A stretch of DNA of 23,546 nt from contig CANOFI010000008.1 in the NCBI GenBank assembly GCA_947565255.1, forward strand, positions 1 through 23,546, given 5' to 3'. This DNA is from an uncultured Lachnospiraceae bacterium. Lineage in GTDB: Bacteria; Bacillota; Clostridia; Lachnospirales; Lachnospiraceae. The position numbers and the translations under genes were made by a program. Below are positions 8,101-16,515 of this stretch, piece after piece (positions within the stretch are counted from its first letter, which is position 1; every line of letters begins with the position of its first letter). Below the pieces are notes generated by a model. That model made no database searches. It worked only from the letters and a program-made list of their open reading frames with translations, and was not told where the DNA came from.

Positions 8101-9480
8101 ATGAAGAGCTATCCGAAAAACATAATCAAATATCATCTCCAGTATGAACGCCAGCCGTTTTTGCTCCTGTGGGGCATGGCGCTGGCGTTTTACTGGTTTA
8201 TTCATTTATCCATACTGTCGTCCTATACGCTTCAGGTTACCCTTTGCCGGCTGCTTGGTTCCATTCTTTCTTTTGTGCTGCTGCGTGTGCTTTGCCGCAG
8301 TTATATATTTCTGCGCTGGTCCCGTGTTGGAAAAGAGCTTCAAAGGTACGGGGATATGCGGAAAGTAGCAGAGGATGTCAACAGGCAGTACCAGACAGCA
8401 ATATACCGGAGCAGGGACCAGGCAGTTACGCAGAGCTATCTGATTTTGCTGAATGACAGCGGGAAGGATTCTCTGCCGGTCGGTTCTGGAGAACAGTTCC
8501 CTGTTCCAAACATACGTTCTATATTTCGCAGAGAATGCGGTCTCTGCCTGATTTCTACAAGTGAGCTGTCAGGCGTATCCATAGAGGGCGGCAACCCGTA
8601 TGCCAATGAGATGAATACACTGCTGTTTACCACAATGGAGCAGAAAAAGTACAGCATCATTATTTATCAGGAATATAGAAAGGTGCAAAAAATGAAGGAA
8701 GAGCTGGAGCAGTGCATCCTGCTGCGGAAGGGGCCGGTTGTGCAGAACAGCAGCCGGAGGAGCCGGCGCGGGCGCCAGATGTCTTCAAAAAAACCGGAAA
8801 AGCCTGCAATTATCGCATCCGGGCAGACTGTGCGCTCTAGTTATACGGGCAAAAAGAAAGTTTTCTGGGGTGTGATGGCAGCGATTGTGGCATTGTTAGC
8901 AGGTGTTTTTGTATTTCTTAACAAAATGGAGCATTACACGCTCAGGGGTTTTGTGCGTGATGTTGCTGCATTTCCATTGGAAAGCGCAGCGCTTGCCGCG
9001 GTTTACATTGTGCCGCCGACTCTTATCTATATCCACATTCGGCGTATGGAGCGGCAGGTCATGCGTCAGTACCGGAGGCTGAAATATTATGAGCAGCAGG
9101 CGCTGGATGAGCGGATTTGCCGCGAGCCGGGACTGAGGCCGGGCGATGTTCTCTATGAGCCGTCCTGTTTCTGGTTTCGTGACTGGCATAATTTTTTATT
9201 TCACAATCTGGTGCTTTATGAGGATGTCGTCTGGATATATCCGGCACATGCCGCCTCTGATTTTTCTTCAGGTCCGGAGTTTTACATATCATCGGCGATG
9301 CAATGGAATGCCATTATTTTTTATACAAAGGACGGGCGCAAACACAGCATTTTCATGGGTGATTACAGGCGGTTCGCGTCACATGTTCCGCATGTGGTCA
9401 CGGGGTATGGCAAAGAGCAGAAGCAGGCATATAAGAGGATGCGCCGGCAAATAAAAAAAGAAATGGAAAGAGATGCATAA
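8101..9480 (+). CDS. Four-helix membrane protein of unknown function, probable internal duplication
   Basis: This 459-aa protein is not recognised. It has two hydrophobic hairpins: residues about 20-41 and 44-64, and about 254-273 and 293-313. Each hairpin is followed by a basic, helical, R/Q/Y-rich stretch (RVGKELQRYGDMRKVAEDVN after the first; MERQVMRQYRRLKYYEQQA after the second) and then a predicted beta-rich soluble domain (about 110-195 and 345-430). The repeated plan suggests an ancient duplication of a 2-TM plus cytosolic-domain unit. Residues 215-250 form a Ser/Arg/Lys-rich linker. Start: GAAGGAG at 8086-8092 lies 8 nt before the ATG. It has its own promoter, so it is probably not part of the ABC operon. 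A sensor or signalling role is possible but unsupported. Confidence 0.7.
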   Translation: MKSYPKNIIKYHLQYERQPFLLLWGMALAFYWFIHLSILSSYTLQVTLCRLLGSILSFVLLRVLCRSYIFLRWSRVGKELQRYGDMRKVAEDVNRQYQTAIYRSRDQAVTQSYLILLNDSGKDSLPVGSGEQFPVPNIRSIFRRECGLCLISTSELSGVSIEGGNPYANEMNTLLFTTMEQKKYSIIIYQEYRKVQKMKEELEQCILLRKGPVVQNSSRRSRRGRQMSSKKPEKPAIIASGQTVRSSYTGKKKVFWGVMAAIVALLAGVFVFLNKMEHYTLRGFVRDVAAFPLESAALAAVYIVPPTLIYIHIRRMERQVMRQYRRLKYYEQQALDERICREPGLRPGDVLYEPSCFWFRDWHNFLFHNLVLYEDVVWIYPAHAASDFSSGPEFYISSAMQWNAIIFYTKDGRKHSIFMGDYRRFASHVPHVVTGYGKEQKQAYKRMRRQIKKEMERDA

Positions 9481-9600
9481 GTTTTCATTTATGTAAGTTC
9501 CTTTATCAGAAAAAATGCCTTATACTATCATTATGGTTGACATGGAAGGCCGGGCCCGGAGGAAATGTGCAGACCAAAAATGATTAGAGAGGTGAAAAAT

Positions 9601-9993
9601 ATGAAATTTCAATATGATCCACACGGCGACAAGCATTTTGGACACGCGGGCGGGGGCGGAAGAGGAACCTGCTGGGCAAACAGCAAGGACAAGGTTTTGC
9701 CTGCTATTCAATCGTATCTTGAAGGAAAACACGCTGCTTTAGACCATCTCAGGCAAACCAGGGGCAGCGGGAGTTCGGTTGATTTTTATATCGTGGATGA
9801 CATGTCTGCCCTGACTATCGCAGGCGGTGTGCCTGAGAGCCGGCTGGAATTTACCATTCAGGGGACGTACACGACGACAGAATTCAGCGGCAGTACCGTT
9901 GTTTTTCATATGTACCCTGATAATACGGGCGTGAGCAGATTCGGGATTGGCATAACGAAAAATGATGCCATAGATTATTCAAGGGGCCGCTGA
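9601..9993 (+). CDS. Small conserved-looking protein, function unknown
   Basis: The 130-aa soluble protein has a His/Gly-rich N-terminus (DPHGDKHFGHAGGGGRGTCW) and a beta-rich remainder ending IDYSRGR. No signal peptide or membrane segment is visible. Start: the ATG at 9601 follows GAGAGGTG at 9587-9594; an in-frame ATG at 9565 has no convincing site. The spacer before it holds a possible -10 (TATACT, 9521-9526) with a poor -35. A strong terminator follows, so the gene ends its transcription unit. The H/C residues near the N-terminus could bind metal, but that is speculation. Confidence 0.65.
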   Translation: MKFQYDPHGDKHFGHAGGGGRGTCWANSKDKVLPAIQSYLEGKHAALDHLRQTRGSGSSVDFYIVDDMSALTIAGGVPESRLEFTIQGTYTTTEFSGSTVVFHMYPDNTGVSRFGIGITKNDAIDYSRGR

Positions 9994-10002
9994 TATAAAC
10001 GC

Positions 10003-10062
10003 AAACAGTACAACAGACTGGCAAATCGAACAGAGAGGCCAGTAGTTGTACTGTTTGTTTTT
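10003..10062 (+). terminator. Strong intrinsic terminator
   Basis: AAACAGTACAAC (10003-10014) is the exact reverse complement of GTTGTACTGTTT (10045-10056). An inner stem ACTGGC/GCCAGT (10017-10022 with 10038-10043) continues the hairpin after a 2-nt mismatch on the 5' side and a 1-nt one on the 3' side. TTTGTTTTT follows. It ends plus-strand transcription before the convergent MATE gene. Confidence 0.85.
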
Positions 10063-10114
10063 GTATAAATATAGAATACATATATTCAGCACATATAGAC
10101 ATTACAAATAGATA

Positions 10115-10139
10115 CAAAAAACAGACACTACAGATAGTG
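10115..10139 (-). terminator. Intrinsic terminator of the MATE operon
   Basis: On the minus strand CACTA-TCTG-TAGTG (10139 to 10126) is followed by TCTGTTTTTT. The short stem overlaps the stop codon of the transporter gene (10128-10130). The T-run supports termination; the 5-bp stem makes it moderate. Confidence 0.5.
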
Positions 10140-11459
10140 GTATTTCCCTTTTTTTCCTAGAACGAAAAGTGCCGTCACAATGGCGGCAATCACTTCTGCG
10201 GCCACAATGGAGAACCAGATGCCGTCAATGCCGAATATCACTGGAAGGATGAGGACAGCCGCAATCTGGAATACCATCGTGCGCAGAAAAGAAATCAGCG
10301 CCGAGGTCAGTCCGTCGTTCAGGGCGGTGAAGAAGGAAGAGCCGAATATGGCAAACCCTGCAAATAAAAACGAGAAGGAAAAAATCCGAAATGCCCGCAG
10401 GGTAAGGTCCATCAGGCCTTTATCGTATCCCACAAATATGTTTGCGAGCGGATAGGACAAAAGGATACCGAGAGCCAGCATACCGATGGCACAGATGCTG
10501 AGGATGGCCGTACTTTTTTTCAGGATGCTTTTAAGCTCTAAGTGGTTTTCCGCACCGAAGTGGTAACCGATAACCGGGGCGGTCCCAACGGCATAGCCAA
10601 TGAAAGCGGCGAGGAAAATCATGTTGACATACATCAGCACGCCATAGGCTGCAATGCCGTCTTCGCCGGCATATTTCATAAGCTGCGCATTGTACAGCAT
10701 ACTGACGATGGACATGGAGATGTTGGTCATGAGCTCAGATGAGCCGTTCGCGCATGTTTTTAAAATTGCCCTGCCGTCAAATGCTGTCTTTGTAAGCTTT
10801 AAAAGGCTTGTATTTTTCCGCGCAAAGTAAATCAGCGAAATCCCTCCGCCGACGGCCTGGCTTACGGCAGTTGCGATTGCGGCGCCGGCCAGTCCGAAGG
10901 AAAAGACTGCCACGAGCAGGGCGTCAAGCACCATGTTTGTCACGCCCGCCGCCACGGTTACCACAAGCCCGAGTTGCGGTTTCTCGGCGGCGGCAAAGAA
11001 GCTCTGAAATTCAAACTGCAGGATATAGGCGGGCAGGGCAATCAGGATAAGTCTGCCGTATACCACACACTGGTCAAGCATTTTTCCTTCCGCTCCAAGT
11101 GCAGAGGCAATCGGCCTTACAAAAAGGATGCCGAGGATGCCGATTACAATTGAACATGCAATAGAGACATATATGAGCAGGGAGAAAATCCGGTTTGCCC
11201 TGTTCATGTCGCCTTCGCCCATTGTCTTGGAAATCAGAGCGCTTCCGCCGGTCCCGAACATAAAGCCAAGCGCACCGAGGATCATCAGAAATGGCATGAT
11301 GAAATTGACGGCGGCAAAAGGAGTCTTTCCTACATAATTTGACACGAAAAACCCATCTACAACGCCGTAAATGGATGTAAAGATCATCATAATGATGGAG
11401 GGCAGGGTAAAGCGCAGCAGTTTTTTGTAAGAAAAATGCTCAGAAAGCCTGATCTTCAT
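10128..11459 (-). CDS. MATE family efflux transporter
   Basis: The 443-aa polytopic protein has about 12 hydrophobic segments in two homologous halves. The N-terminal pattern LLRFTLPSIIMMIFTSIYGVV and the YVG..P.AAVNF.MPF..ILGALG.MFGTGGSALIS stretch are typical of the MATE/MatE (MepA/NorM-like) fold. These are Na+- or H+-driven antiporters for cationic drugs and metabolites; the substrate is not predictable. Start: the ATG at 11459 lies one base after the stop of the upstream kinase-like gene, behind GGGAGGTG. An upstream in-frame ATG at 11489 would overlap that gene by 29 bp. The tight spacing indicates translational coupling with the kinase-like protein. Confidence 0.93.
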   Translation of the reverse strand: MKIRLSEHFSYKKLLRFTLPSIIMMIFTSIYGVVDGFFVSNYVGKTPFAAVNFIMPFLMILGALGFMFGTGGSALISKTMGEGDMNRANRIFSLLIYVSIACSIVIGILGILFVRPIASALGAEGKMLDQCVVYGRLILIALPAYILQFEFQSFFAAAEKPQLGLVVTVAAGVTNMVLDALLVAVFSFGLAGAAIATAVSQAVGGGISLIYFARKNTSLLKLTKTAFDGRAILKTCANGSSELMTNISMSIVSMLYNAQLMKYAGEDGIAAYGVLMYVNMIFLAAFIGYAVGTAPVIGYHFGAENHLELKSILKKSTAILSICAIGMLALGILLSYPLANIFVGYDKGLMDLTLRAFRIFSFSFLFAGFAIFGSSFFTALNDGLTSALISFLRTMVFQIAAVLILPVIFGIDGIWFSIVAAEVIAAIVTALFVLGKKGKYHYL

Positions 11460-11460
11460 T

Positions 11461-12069
11461 TCACGCACCTCCCCAGTACGCATCTGCAAATTTTGCCGTC
11501 AGTTCGGCGGCATGTCTGATGCCGACCCCAGAGGTGTTGACGCAGAGATGGTATCCCTTCCTGTCTCCCCACGCAATGTCTGAGACGAGGGCGTGGCTCT
11601 CCCTGCGGCTGCGGTCAATGCTTTTGATGAGTTTTTTCAGTTCTTTGTCGGGTGGGGCGTTTTTGTCCCGTTCCCGGCAGCGCGCAATTTTATCCTCCAT
11701 ATCTGCATATACAAAGACACAAAAAGGCTGATGGTGCTGCAGGATAACATTTGCGCTTCGTCCGACAATCACAAAATCCCTGCCTTTTTCGGCAATGGCT
11801 TTTATGATTTTATGCTGGTAGGCAAGGAGCGATACGGCCATATTTGCGCCCTGTTTGTAAGAGAGCGTTTTCCCGTAGGAAATGGGAAAGGAATGGATGT
11901 ATGCGCTGTTAATGGTAGATTCGATATAGGCTTCGTCCAGATTGGTCTGTTGTGCGACTGCGGTGATTATTTCGCGGTCGTAGTAATCCATCTGCAGAAT
12001 GTCCGCAAGCCGTTTTCCGACTTCCCGTCCTCCGCTGCCGAATTCCCGGCTCAGTGTGATGATTTTCAT
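11461..12069 (-). CDS. Cytidylate-kinase-like protein
   Basis: The 202-aa P-loop protein fits the cytidylate kinase-like family (Cytidylate_kin2 type) common in Clostridia. It begins MKIITLSREFGSGGREVGKR, the family's signature loop (residues 7-20), followed by YYDREII. A second conserved stretch FVIVGRSANVIL lies near residues 98-109, and a lid-like CRERD near 130. Housekeeping Cmk uses the typical GPxGSGKST loop; in this group the GSGGREVGKR variant is normal, and nucleotide substrate is unproven. RBS TAGGAGG lies just upstream on the minus strand. It is the first gene of a two-gene operon with the MATE transporter; why the two are joined is unclear. Confidence 0.85.
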   Translation of the reverse strand: MKIITLSREFGSGGREVGKRLADILQMDYYDREIITAVAQQTNLDEAYIESTINSAYIHSFPISYGKTLSYKQGANMAVSLLAYQHKIIKAIAEKGRDFVIVGRSANVILQHHQPFCVFVYADMEDKIARCRERDKNAPPDKELKKLIKSIDRSRRESHALVSDIAWGDRKGYHLCVNTSGVGIRHAAELTAKFADAYWGGA

Positions 12070-12159
12070 TGCTGCCTCCTAAATTTTGTGTAGTTCGTTT
12101 TGAAACAGGTCACGGTATTCCTGGGTAAGGGAAAGGTATAGCCTGGTATTTTCTTTTTT

Positions 12160-12187
12160 ATTATAGGTTGATTTTGCTATTTGTCAA
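12160..12187 (-). promoter_or_regulatory. Promoter of the kinase-like/MATE operon
   Basis: On the minus strand a perfect TTGACA (12187 to 12182) and a perfect TATAAT (12165 to 12160) are 16 bp apart, about 90 bp upstream of the kinase-like start. This is the best sigma-A promoter in the window. Confidence 0.8.
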
Positions 12188-12246
12188 GTTTTTCTGAAAA
12201 AGGAAGGAAAGATATGATTTTGTTGTGAAACAGACATAGAATATTC

Positions 12247-12275
12247 TTGTCAATATGACGTAATTATGTTATGAT
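12247..12275 (+). promoter_or_regulatory. Candidate promoter of the LRR surface-protein gene
   Basis: TTGTCA (12247-12252) and TATGAT (12270-12275) are separated by 17 bp. It is divergent to the kinase-like operon promoter and about 230 bp upstream of the LRR start. The transcript would carry the large hairpin at 12365-12443 in its leader. The sequence just downstream (12276-12330) is extremely AT-rich with repeated ATAT/GTTAT motifs. Confidence 0.55.
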
Positions 12276-12333
12276 ATATAACGATATATTGATATATGTT
12301 ATATTGGTAACGTATGTCGTAATAATTTATTAT

Positions 12334-12475
12334 AGGTAATTGCGAAAGTTTTATTCGGAGTGACGAGTTTGGGCAATACATACAAAAATTCCGCTCTAAA
12401 GCGTTTTTTAGTCGCTATATTTTTGTATGTATTGCCCAAACTCTGATAGTGAAATAAGAGTTTTGCAAATGTTTA
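12334..12475. repeat. Palindromic element with a 25-bp perfect inverted repeat
   Basis: Arm 12365-12389 (GAGTTTGGGCAATACATACA and five more bases) is the exact reverse complement of 12419-12443. The 29-nt centre can form a small inner hairpin (CTAAA/TTTAG). Outside the perfect arms, pairing resumes imperfectly between 12340-12355 and 12452-12470, so the whole unit is about 130-140 bp. No T-tract follows, so it is not a standard terminator. Its left part recurs at 4934-4986. It may be a non-autonomous miniature element (MITE-like) or a structured 5' leader of the LRR gene. Confidence 0.65.
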
Positions 12476-12505
12476 ATGATTTAAAAAAAGAAAAGGAGAT
12501 GGCAT

Positions 12506-15500
12506 ATGAGAAAAACAACAAAAAAGAGACTGACAGCAGCGTGGATGGCCATTTGTCTGACATTTAGTTTGTTGACCGGCTTTGCCGTTCTTACGGAAAC
12601 TGTAAAGGCATATGAAATTACCACTGGGACGAATTTCATTACGGCAGATGGCTTTCATTTAAGGGCAACCGGTCAGCGGGACATACATGGCATACCCACA
12701 TTGGAAATTACAAGATATACGGGAAAATCAAATTATCCGACTCTCCCTACAAAATGGGTGGACCATTCGGAATCATCGACGGGGGAAGTGTATCTGCATA
12801 ATGAGTATCCGGTTGTGAGCATTGGAAGTGGTGTATTCGCAAACAGGGAGGATTTGATTGGTGTTAATATTACGTATGATTCTCTGCAGGATCTGGATGG
12901 GCCAATCTCCAACTCTGCATTTAGTATACAACGAATTGAGGCCAATGCATTTTCCGGTTGCAGTAACCTGCAATATGTTTCTCTTCCCAGTAGCTTAAAT
13001 ACAATAGGAACGGAGGCATTTTCCGGTTGTTCCAAATTGGAGGAAATTAAACTGCCGAATAATCTGACAAGTATAGGAGATTGGGCATTTAGAGATTGTG
13101 GTCTGACTGAAGTCACAATTCCGCACGGAGTACAGGCAATAGGAGTAAATGCATTTTGGGGCTGTAGATTGTCCGAAGTCACAATACCATCAACAGTACA
13201 GAGAATGTCGGGAGCATTTTCGGGTTGTTCCGAATTAAAGAAAGTGAATTTGTCGGCAGGTCTGACAAGTATAGGAGAGTTTGTATTTTCTGGGTGTAAT
13301 AGTTTAACTGAGGTTACAATACCGTCTACAGTACAGAGAATAGGAGATGAGGCATTTTCGGACTGCTCCGAATTAAAGAAAGTGAATTTGTCAGGAGGTC
13401 TGACAAGTATCGGAGACAGGACATTTTTTGGGTGTAATAATTTAACTGAGGTTACAATACCGTCTACAGTACAGGGAATAGGAGATGAAGCATTTTCGGA
13501 CTGCTCCGAATTAAAGAAAGTGAATTTGTCAGGAGGTCTGGAAAGTATCGGAGATAGGACATTTTTTGGATGTAGTAGTTTAACTGAGGTCACAATACCG
13601 TCTACAGTACAGAAAATAGGAAATGAAGCATTTTCGAGTTGCCCCGAATTAAAGAAAGTGAATTTATCAAAAGGTCTGGAAAGTATCGGAGATTCCGCAT
13701 TTTGGTATTGTAATAGTTTAACTGAGGTCACAATACCGTCGACAGTACAGAAAATAGGTGACTTTGCGTTTTGTGGATGTTATGGATTAGAGGAAGTTAC
13801 TCTGTCAGAAGGTTTAACGAGTATCGGAGATTCTGCATTTTATGAGTGCAGTAGTTTAGCTGAAGTGACAATTCCGTCTTCAGTGAAAGAAATGGGAGTT
13901 AGTGCATTTGAAGGGTGCGCCGGATTGCTGAAAGTAACTCTGCCGAAAAATCTGTCAAATATTGGAGAGAGAGCCTTTTGCTCATGTAACAGATTATCCA
14001 GAGTTGTTCTGCCGGAAGGTTTGACAAGTATTGGGAATTCTGCATTTTCGGGGTGCAGGGAATTAACAGGTTTAACAATTCCTGATAGTGTAACTAATAT
14101 CGGGGATGAAGCATTTTGGTATTGTGGTAATTTAACAAGTATAAAGATTCCTGGCAATGTAAAAAATATCGGGAATTCAGCATTTGGTGAGTGTAGTGGT
14201 TTGACAGGTATAGAGATTTCTGACAGTGTAACCAATATTGGGGATAAAGCATTTTTTAGGTGTTATGGTTTAACAGGTATAGAGATTCCAGGCAGTGTAA
14301 GCAATATCGGGGAAAAAGTATTTGAAGACTGTTGGAGGCTTGAAAGTATAACTGTAGCTGGTGAAAATACGAAATATGATAGCCGGAAGAACTGCAATGC
14401 AATAATAGAAAAAGAGAGTAATACGCTAATTGCAGGCTGTAAGAATACAGTGATACCAGAAAGCGTAACAAGGATCGGCAGTTATGCATTTGTGGGTTGC
14501 GATGAGTTAACGAAAATGGAGATACCATCGAGCGTAAAAGAAATTGAAGGTCATGCATTTGGCGCTTGTGAAAATCTTACAAGTATTATAATTTCAGATG
14601 GGACGACAAGTATCGGAAGATATGCATTTGAGCAATGTGACAATTTAACTGGTGTGGAGATACCGCCGAGTGTAACAGGTATCGGGAATGCTGCATTTTC
14701 CGACTGCAGAAACCTGACGATTTATGGAACGCAGGGCAGTTATGCAGAATCCTATGCCATAGAAAATGGAATTCCATTCCGTACAGGGAAGATTCCGGAG
14801 AGTCCGGAACCAGGTGAAAGTCCGGAACCAGGTGAGAGCCCAAAACCGCTGTCAGGCGATTTGAATAAGGATGGTTTCGTTAGTCTGGCGGATGCGCAGC
14901 TTGCCTTGCAGGGTCTGCTCCGCATATCCGAACTGACAGAGGAACAGCACCGGGTCGCCGATGTCGTGGGCAATGCGAATGGACTGAACCTGAACGACGT
15001 GCAGGCGATTGTAAAGCGGGCGATGGGGCTGATTGGTGACTTCAGCGGAATGCAGGAGCCGTCTTCTGCTCCTTATCCGCGGGCGGCAGCGAAAGCCGAG
15101 CTGCGTGATGGAAAACTGTATTATACAATTTCAGCGGAAAATGCCGATATCAGCAGGCTGTATTATGCAGTTGTGTATGATAATGTCTGTCTTGAAGTGG
15201 AAACGGCGGAATGTCTGGATAAAATGACCAGCGCAGTAAGTACGTGTCAGGATATCAAAACAGAATCCCATGTAGCGCTTGGAAGCGTTCATTACGAAGA
15301 TATGCCGGAAACAACAGGGGAGATTGCACAGATTTGTTTCCGCCTAAAAGGGGATGTAAAAGAAGTGAAACCAATCCTGCTGGTGATGAATGCGCAGGAA
15401 TATGGTGGGGATTTCAGTGATGCCCGTGGAAAAGAAGGCACAGTTGAGACAGATTTGTCCCAATTGCAGAAAGAGCCGGGCGAGAGTGAGAAACCAGATG

Positions 15501-16306
15501 AAAGTACAAAGCCGAGTGAGAGCGCAAAGCCAGGTGAAAGTATGAAGCCAGGCGAGAGTACAAAGCCGAATGAGAGCACAAAGCCAGGTGAGAGCACAAG
15601 GCCGGGTGAGAGTACAGAACCAGGCGTGGGCGCGAAACCCATCTCCAAGGAAATTCCGGTGGAAAAAGGGGAAAACGGTTTCATTCAGGTGCAGGGCAGC
15701 CAGTATTTTATAAATGCAGCAGAAGGAGCGCTGGAAGCGGCACAGAACATACGTTTGATAGAAACAGACATGACGCTGGAAAATAGTGCGCAGCAATATG
15801 GTGAAGCAAAAGAAATTCTGAAAGAATACAATCCATCCCACATGCATCTGTGCGACATGTATTTTGTAGACGGAACGGGAGAGGAACTGGAGCTTCAGGA
15901 CAAAGTGTCTATTTCCTTCACAATTCCGGAGGGCTTCAATCCGGAACAGGTTGTTGTTGCAAGGATTCATGAAGGGATGAAAACAGCTGAAGTTACGGAG
16001 AAATATACTTTGTATGAGACGATGATTTCAGAGGATAAGAAGACAGCCACGATAGAAACCGACAGGATGGGGACCTTTGTAATTATGGAAATTGGGAAGG
16101 CGGAAGTGATGACAGGTGATTTGGACGGTGACAGCAAAATCAGCCTGAAAGATGCTCAGATGACTCTGAAGGCTGCGCTAAATCTGCTTGAATTAGATGA
16201 AAAGCAGAAACAGGCGGCGGATGTGAATCAGGACGGCAAAGTGAATCTGACGGATGCACAGGTGATTCTGAAAAAATCACTGAATTTAATAGATACCTGG
16301 AAATGA
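12506..16306 (+). CDS. Secreted BspA-like leucine-rich-repeat protein with two dockerin-like modules
   Basis: The 1266-aa protein starts with a signal peptide (basic MRKTTKKRLT, then a hydrophobic core to about residue 36). Residues about 105-745 hold some 25 LRR_5 (BspA-type) repeats of 23 aa with the pattern L..V.IP..V..IG..AF.GC; a non-repeat insert lies at about 612-650, and the array ends with the usual cap GTQGSYAESYAIENGIPF. A Pro/Glu linker leads to dockerin-like module 1 (784-845; first loop DLNKDGFVSLADAQ, second loop degenerate DVVGNANGLNLND). A cohesin- or carbohydrate-binding-like beta region follows (about 860-975), then an ESTKPG-type linker (990-1042), another beta domain (1045-1198) and C-terminal dockerin 2 (1203-1262) with both loops intact (DLDGDSKISLKD, DVNQDGKVNLTD). 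AAGGAG lies 7 nt before the ATG. Likely exported and adhesive or part of an extracellular complex. Confidence 0.9.
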   Translation: MRKTTKKRLTAAWMAICLTFSLLTGFAVLTETVKAYEITTGTNFITADGFHLRATGQRDIHGIPTLEITRYTGKSNYPTLPTKWVDHSESSTGEVYLHNEYPVVSIGSGVFANREDLIGVNITYDSLQDLDGPISNSAFSIQRIEANAFSGCSNLQYVSLPSSLNTIGTEAFSGCSKLEEIKLPNNLTSIGDWAFRDCGLTEVTIPHGVQAIGVNAFWGCRLSEVTIPSTVQRMSGAFSGCSELKKVNLSAGLTSIGEFVFSGCNSLTEVTIPSTVQRIGDEAFSDCSELKKVNLSGGLTSIGDRTFFGCNNLTEVTIPSTVQGIGDEAFSDCSELKKVNLSGGLESIGDRTFFGCSSLTEVTIPSTVQKIGNEAFSSCPELKKVNLSKGLESIGDSAFWYCNSLTEVTIPSTVQKIGDFAFCGCYGLEEVTLSEGLTSIGDSAFYECSSLAEVTIPSSVKEMGVSAFEGCAGLLKVTLPKNLSNIGERAFCSCNRLSRVVLPEGLTSIGNSAFSGCRELTGLTIPDSVTNIGDEAFWYCGNLTSIKIPGNVKNIGNSAFGECSGLTGIEISDSVTNIGDKAFFRCYGLTGIEIPGSVSNIGEKVFEDCWRLESITVAGENTKYDSRKNCNAIIEKESNTLIAGCKNTVIPESVTRIGSYAFVGCDELTKMEIPSSVKEIEGHAFGACENLTSIIISDGTTSIGRYAFEQCDNLTGVEIPPSVTGIGNAAFSDCRNLTIYGTQGSYAESYAIENGIPFRTGKIPESPEPGESPEPGESPKPLSGDLNKDGFVSLADAQLALQGLLRISELTEEQHRVADVVGNANGLNLNDVQAIVKRAMGLIGDFSGMQEPSSAPYPRAAAKAELRDGKLYYTISAENADISRLYYAVVYDNVCLEVETAECLDKMTSAVSTCQDIKTESHVALGSVHYEDMPETTGEIAQICFRLKGDVKEVKPILLVMNAQEYGGDFSDARGKEGTVETDLSQLQKEPGESEKPDESTKPSESAKPGESMKPGESTKPNESTKPGESTRPGESTEPGVGAKPISKEIPVEKGENGFIQVQGSQYFINAAEGALEAAQNIRLIETDMTLENSAQQYGEAKEILKEYNPSHMHLCDMYFVDGTGEELELQDKVSISFTIPEGFNPEQVVVARIHEGMKTAEVTEKYTLYETMISEDKKTATIETDRMGTFVIMEIGKAEVMTGDLDGDSKISLKDAQMTLKAALNLLELDEKQKQAADVNQDGKVNLTDAQVILKKSLNLIDTWK
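13303..13854 (+). repeat. 138-bp near-identical tandem repeats inside the LRR gene
   Basis: The phrase TTTAACTGAGGT recurs at 13303, 13441, 13579 and 13717, exactly 138 bp apart, and the bases between copies are nearly identical. Each 138-bp unit encodes 46 residues, two 23-aa LRRs. The other repeats of the array are much more diverged, so this block looks like a recent in-frame expansion. Confidence 0.85.
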
Positions 16307-16343
16307 CAGCAGAATGTATAGCACATTAATGATATTCCAGAAA

Positions 16344-16405
16344 CAAATGTATGTACCGCAAGGACAAAAGGCAGGACCGGATGTCTTTGCGGTATTGTAC
16401 ATTTG
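16344..16405. terminator. Large stem-loop after the LRR gene
   Basis: CAAATGTATGTACCGCAAGGACA (two arms of about 22 nt, 16344-16366 and 16382-16405) pair with a few mismatches across a 15-nt loop. It lies 38 bp after the LRR stop, where a terminator is expected, but no T-run follows (GCGGATATTT). It may act as an mRNA 3' end or a bidirectional terminator. Confidence 0.5.
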
Positions 16406-16486
16406 CGGATATTTATGGCACTGGTGCAGGAAAGGCGTTTTTTGCAGTGGCAGGGATATAATTTATATGAGATTTGTACGACAATA

Positions 16487-16515
16487 TTGACAAAATTGTA
16501 GAATTGTGTTACATT
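16487..16515 (+). promoter_or_regulatory. Promoter upstream of the tetR-hyp cluster
   Basis: A perfect TTGACA (16487-16492) and TACATT (16510-16515) are 17 bp apart. It lies about 257 bp before the tetR start, giving a long leader that contains the inverted repeat below and the 41-bp direct repeats. No other good promoter is seen in the 465-bp spacer 16307-16771. Confidence 0.6.

Noticed and set aside
12733..13731. 332-codon open frame on the minus strand
   Set aside because: It is antisense to the LRR array and its repetitive translation simply mirrors the 69/138-bp repeats; it lacks a ribosome site and a plausible fold.
13303..13854. CRISPR-like regular repeats
   Set aside because: The repeats are 138 bp, in frame, and translate into LRR_5 units; no short repeats with unique spacers are present.
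16344..16405. Riboswitch upstream of the tetR-hyp cluster
   Set aside because: The stem is a plain near-perfect hairpin with a 15-nt loop just after the LRR stop and upstream of the cluster promoter, so it cannot be in that leader.
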